Assembly: GCA_947591175.1 (NCBI GenBank)
Contig: CANQDB010000060.1
Coordinates: 1-7,745, forward strand
DNA length: 7,745 nucleotides
Direction of reading: 5' to 3'
Origin: an uncultured Bacilli bacterium
GTDB lineage: Bacteria > Bacillota_I > Bacilli_A > RF39 > UBA660
Positions 5,677 to 7,745 of the stretch are shown in pieces. The position numbers were made by a program, and so were the translations under genes. Every line of letters starts with the position of its first letter. Positions within the stretch are counted from its first letter, which is position 1. Below the pieces are notes generated by a model that was given only the letters and a program-made list of their open reading frames with translations, did not search any database and had not been told where the DNA came from.

Positions 5677-6603
5677 ATGAATAAACTAATTAAAGTATTA
5701 ACTACATTAGGTATTGTTTCAATAATATTTGGCTTTGCTTTTCTCTATCGGAAAGATATAATTTCTTTTTATATGAAAAATTTTGCTAAGACTGATAGTA
5801 TTCCGACTTTATCGCCGAATGAGCGAAATGAATACTATTTAAATAAGGATTATAAATTCGTGCAAAACACAACGAATTTTGTACCAGAAAAGAAAGAAGA
5901 TATTATAAATATCTACTACACTATTTTAAATTCGGGACTAGAAGACTTCACTTTCCAATGTAGTGAAACCTATAAGGATTGTATTGCGGACGTTAAGGAT
6001 ATATCCGATGATCAAACTTTGTTATCTAACATCAATAATTTCGTTCATGCATACAACGGTTTTAAAAATATCGAAACAGAGTACGATGCCTTAGGTAAAG
6101 TAAGTGTTCATATCGTTCACACATATACGGAAGATAAGATTAAGGAAATTAATGCTAAGGTCGAAGAAATCGAAAGAGAAATATATACTAAAGGTATGAG
6201 CGACGAAGATAAGATTAAAGCCGTTCACGACTATATTATAAATAATAGTAGTTACGATAAAGAACGAAGTGATAATCAAATTGCTGAGTATGATTCCGAC
6301 ACCGCCTATGGTAACCTTATTCAAGGCTACGGTATATGTGGAGGTTATACCGATAGTATGAAGATTTTCTTAGATCGCTTAGGCCTACCTAATTATAAAA
6401 TTGCTAGTGAAAATCACGTTTGGAATTTAGTTTATATTAATGATGGTTGGTATCACTTAGATTTAACTTGGGATGACCCAGTTGTTACTAATGGTAAGGA
6501 TATACTTGAATATAATTTCTTCTTAATTACTACGGAAGAATTAGAAAAACAAGAAACAAATCAACATAGTTTTGATGGTAATGTTTATCAAGAAGCACTA
6601 TAA
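5677..6603 (+). CDS. Membrane-anchored transglutaminase-like (cysteine protease fold) protein
   Basis: A 308-residue protein with an N-terminal membrane anchor (about residues 5-23, followed by YRKD) and a probable extracytoplasmic body. The C-terminal half is a transglutaminase-like domain: MSDEDKIKAVHDYI (174-187) is its entry helix, GYGICGGYTDSM (217-228) supplies catalytic Cys221, ENHVWNLV (245-252) His247, and GWYHLDLTWDDP (257-268) Asp262. The triad is complete, so a cysteine hydrolase or acyl-transfer activity on cell-surface protein or peptidoglycan-linked peptides is plausible. Residues 40-170 match no domain I recognise; Cys95 and Cys102 there could form a disulfide if exported. It has its own promoter just after the rpsT terminator and ends in a terminator shared with the convergent nuclease gene. 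The substrate is unknown. The anchor lacks a clear cleavage site or lipobox. Confidence 0.85.
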   Translation: MNKLIKVLTTLGIVSIIFGFAFLYRKDIISFYMKNFAKTDSIPTLSPNERNEYYLNKDYKFVQNTTNFVPEKKEDIINIYYTILNSGLEDFTFQCSETYKDCIADVKDISDDQTLLSNINNFVHAYNGFKNIETEYDALGKVSVHIVHTYTEDKIKEINAKVEEIEREIYTKGMSDEDKIKAVHDYIINNSSYDKERSDNQIAEYDSDTAYGNLIQGYGICGGYTDSMKIFLDRLGLPNYKIASENHVWNLVYINDGWYHLDLTWDDPVVTNGKDILEYNFFLITTEELEKQETNQHSFDGNVYQEAL

Positions 6604-6629
6604 AAGGAGCCTATTAAGCTCCTTTTATA
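6599..6629. terminator. Bidirectional terminator between convergent genes
   Basis: A perfect 12-bp stem (6599-6610 with 6618-6629) surrounds a seven-base loop and offers AAAAGGAGC / GCTCCTTTT on either strand. The stop codon of the transglutaminase gene (6601-6603) is in the left arm, and that of the nuclease gene (6614-6616) is in the loop. U runs are only four bases and lie inside the stem. Confidence 0.8.
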
Positions 6630-7489
6630 ATGTCTTCAACCAGTTCTAAAGAAAGATTGGTATACTTTGCAATTAGTTCATTTGAAAGGTTATCTTCGTG
6701 CATTTTGAGAACTATTTCTTTTTTCGTAGCATATTTTAATCGCATTCTTTGTTCCCATTCTTTCTCTTCCTCGCTAGACATGTCACTTAAGATAAAGGCA
6801 TCACTCGACAAATTATCGAGTTGGTTTTCTACTTCTTTCAAAATTTCGTTCCCCTCGCTTATCTCTTTTAATTCTTCCCTCTTAGTCGTAACTAACATTA
6901 ACAAAGTTTTCTCTAAGGAAGTTAACTTTTCTTTATTGTACCACTTCCTTTGAATTTTGTTAAGACTAATATGGAGAATTACAGGACTTATGGGGTAATT
7001 ATTACCACTATCCTTTTCTCTAAAAATATATTCAGAAATAATTTTATCTTCCTGAACAACTGGACGATCTAAATAGTCAAAGTTTATGACATATACTGGC
7101 ACAAACTTATCACTTCCACGAAGTACTACTTGCGAAGATAATTTTAAGAGATATCCTAGATTCTTATCAGCTATTTCAGGATAGTACTCTCCATAGTTTG
7201 CTTCCAAGATTAGATAATTTTTTCCGACTTCAACAACGAAATCACTTCTCCGTTGTTTTTCTTTCTTCTTATCTACCGCAAGTTCTGGAGTTTTTACAAT
7301 GATATTGCTACCATCTTTAGTAAAAGGGAGTCCTAATAGTTCGGAAAGAATGAGTGAAAGATACCCTCGGCAATTCCACATTATACTCTTGAAGTAAGGA
7401 TCTAATATACCAAAGACTACTTGTTTACCTTCATAAACTTCCTTAATATAAGTGTCTCGTTCTTCTTTAGTTTTAAACGGAAAATACAT
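6614..7489 (-). CDS. Rpn/PDDEXK-family nuclease or putative transposase
   Basis: A 291-residue protein resembling the Rpn-type 'PD-(D/E)XK nuclease family transposase' group common in Bacillota, related to YhgA-type recombination-promoting nucleases. It opens with VFGILDPYFKSIM (residues 25-37), typical of the family's 'F..l....' entry. The core is RRSDFVVEVGKNYLILEANYG (80-100), a D83-x12-E96-x-N98 arrangement fitting the D...ExK site with the final Lys as Asn, as such proteins often vary there. The C-terminus ends in a short helical module, ELIAKYTNLSLELVEDII (271-288), also usual in the family. GGAGGTG at 7494-7500 fixes the start. No terminal inverted repeats or target duplication flank it, so it is not a classic insertion sequence. 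A terminator lies only about 36 bp upstream of the start. Its low TCGA content resembles the Fic gene. Role in mobility or DNA repair is not established. Confidence 0.7.
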   Translation of the reverse strand: MYFPFKTKEERDTYIKEVYEGKQVVFGILDPYFKSIMWNCRGYLSLILSELLGLPFTKDGSNIIVKTPELAVDKKKEKQRRSDFVVEVGKNYLILEANYGEYYPEIADKNLGYLLKLSSQVVLRGSDKFVPVYVINFDYLDRPVVQEDKIISEYIFREKDSGNNYPISPVILHISLNKIQRKWYNKEKLTSLEKTLLMLVTTKREELKEISEGNEILKEVENQLDNLSSDAFILSDMSSEEEKEWEQRMRLKYATKKEIVLKMHEDNLSNELIAKYTNLSLELVEDIIKGA

Positions 7490-7524
7490 GTTTCACCTCC
7501 CTTCAAGGAGACTCTAACACAAGT

Positions 7525-7548
7525 AAAAAAGATTAGCAAATCGCTAAT
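7525..7548 (-). terminator. Intrinsic terminator just upstream of the nuclease gene
   Basis: In minus-strand RNA AUUAGC (7543-7548) pairs with GCUAAU (7532-7537) around GAUUU, followed by C and six U (7525-7530). It would end leftward transcripts about 36 bases before the nuclease start codon, acting either as insulation or as an attenuator. Confidence 0.6.
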
Positions 7549-7551
7549 TTT

Positions 7552-7632
7552 AAGAATTCCCTTAGGAGAAATTTAAAACAAAATTAAAAATTCCTCTAGG
7601 TAAATTTTGAAAATTCGCCTAAGGGAATTTTT
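7552..7632. repeat. 81-bp imperfect palindrome with a related third copy inside
   Basis: Arms 7555-7570 and 7614-7629 are inverted copies matching at 15 of 16 positions; pairing extends to 7552-7574 with 7610-7632 with two mismatches and a G-U. A third related unit, AATTCCTCTAGG, starts at 7589 within the loop in the same direction as the left arm. Seven T (7628-7634) at the right arm would make it a plus-strand terminator as well. It may be a small palindromic repeat element or a structured leader. Confidence 0.6.
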
Positions 7633-7698
7633 TTAGAATTTTTAAAATTACAAGTTTTTAAATTTTTTCGCTGTGTACTAGATTGTAGGGGATGAATA

Positions 7699-7725
7699 AT
7701 TATAGTCCTTATAAACCTTTGTAAA
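7699..7725 (-). promoter_or_regulatory. Candidate promoter for the nuclease gene leader
   Basis: On the minus strand a perfect TATAAT (7699-7704) and TTTACA (7720-7725, five of six) are separated by 15 bp, shorter than the optimal 17. If used it would give a leader of about 200 nt running through the palindrome and the terminator before the nuclease gene. Confidence 0.35.
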
Positions 7726-7745
7726 ATCAATGCCAGAAGAATTTT

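Larger units (their letters stand above)
7490..7745. other. Non-coding right end: candidate leader of the nuclease gene
   Basis: These 256 very AT-rich bases contain no convincing gene. Reading leftward they hold a candidate promoter, an 81-bp imperfect palindrome, an intrinsic terminator, and the strong ribosome binding site of the nuclease gene. No promoter is evident between the terminator and that gene. Known riboswitch classes are not recognisable by eye. Confidence 0.5.

Noticed and set aside
6091..6324. Minus-strand hydrophobic open frame within the transglutaminase gene
   Set aside because: Antisense to the coding region; the hydrophobic look comes from reading acidic and lysine codons backwards.
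6630..6953. Plus-strand Ser-rich open frame inside the nuclease gene
   Set aside because: Antisense to a recognisable protein family and without ribosome binding site support.
7552..7632. CRISPR repeats
   Set aside because: The three related units differ in orientation and spacing and there are no regular spacers.
7550..7690. Known riboswitch or T-box leader upstream of the nuclease gene
   Set aside because: No conserved riboswitch core or T-box sequence could be recognised; only simple palindromes are seen.
7692..7724. Ten-codon frame MNNYSPYKPL on the plus strand
   Set aside because: GGGG directly abuts the ATG with no spacing and the peptide is too short to judge.
7715..7745. Possible start of a plus-strand gene at the right edge (ATG at 7730, MPEEF)
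   Set aside because: No ribosome binding site before the ATG and only five codons are visible.

Overview
The window is AT-rich chromosomal DNA from an endospore-forming, low-GC member of the Bacillota. The evidence is a germination protease gene (gpr) and a spoIIP gene, together with rpsT and lepA in the order known from Bacillus and relatives (rpsT / gpr-spoIIP-small gene-lepA). Short intergenic gaps, GGAGG-type ribosome binding sites, TATAAT-type promoters and intrinsic terminators agree with this. I cannot name the species.

Layout. Positions 1-1170 (-) hold the N-terminal 390 codons of lepA, cut by the left edge. Upstream of it on the same strand lie a class II Fic-domain gene (1247-1987) and a ThyX-like gene with a four-cysteine cluster (2105-2734). 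Next come a small membrane protein (2787-3113) translationally coupled to spoIIP (3110-4111), and then gpr (4202-5251). The gpr gene and rpsT (5354-5617, +) diverge from a ~100 bp region containing a predicted sigma-G promoter, an extended -10 promoter and a perfect 15-bp palindrome. A membrane-anchored transglutaminase-like gene follows (5677-6603, +). It converges on a PD-(D/E)XK nuclease/transposase-family gene (6614-7489, -), and both stop codons lie in one bidirectional terminator. The last 256 bp hold no convincing gene. They contain a candidate promoter, an 81-bp imperfect palindrome and a terminator, which together resemble an attenuated leader for the nuclease gene.

How the genes relate. 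GPR degrades the small DNA-protecting spore proteins at germination, and SpoIIP thins septal and spore-wall peptidoglycan during engulfment. The coupled 108-residue membrane protein is therefore a candidate engulfment or spore-envelope factor. LepA and S20 are translation genes that share the neighbourhood through ancestral synteny. The Fic and ThyX-like genes sit inside this conserved cluster with their own promoters and terminators and look like insertions. The Fic and nuclease genes also lack the TCGA-rich composition of lepA, gpr and the small membrane gene. No CRISPR array, phage module or clear defence island is visible. The most novel items are the ThyX variant, the SpoIIP-coupled membrane protein and the right-end leader structure.
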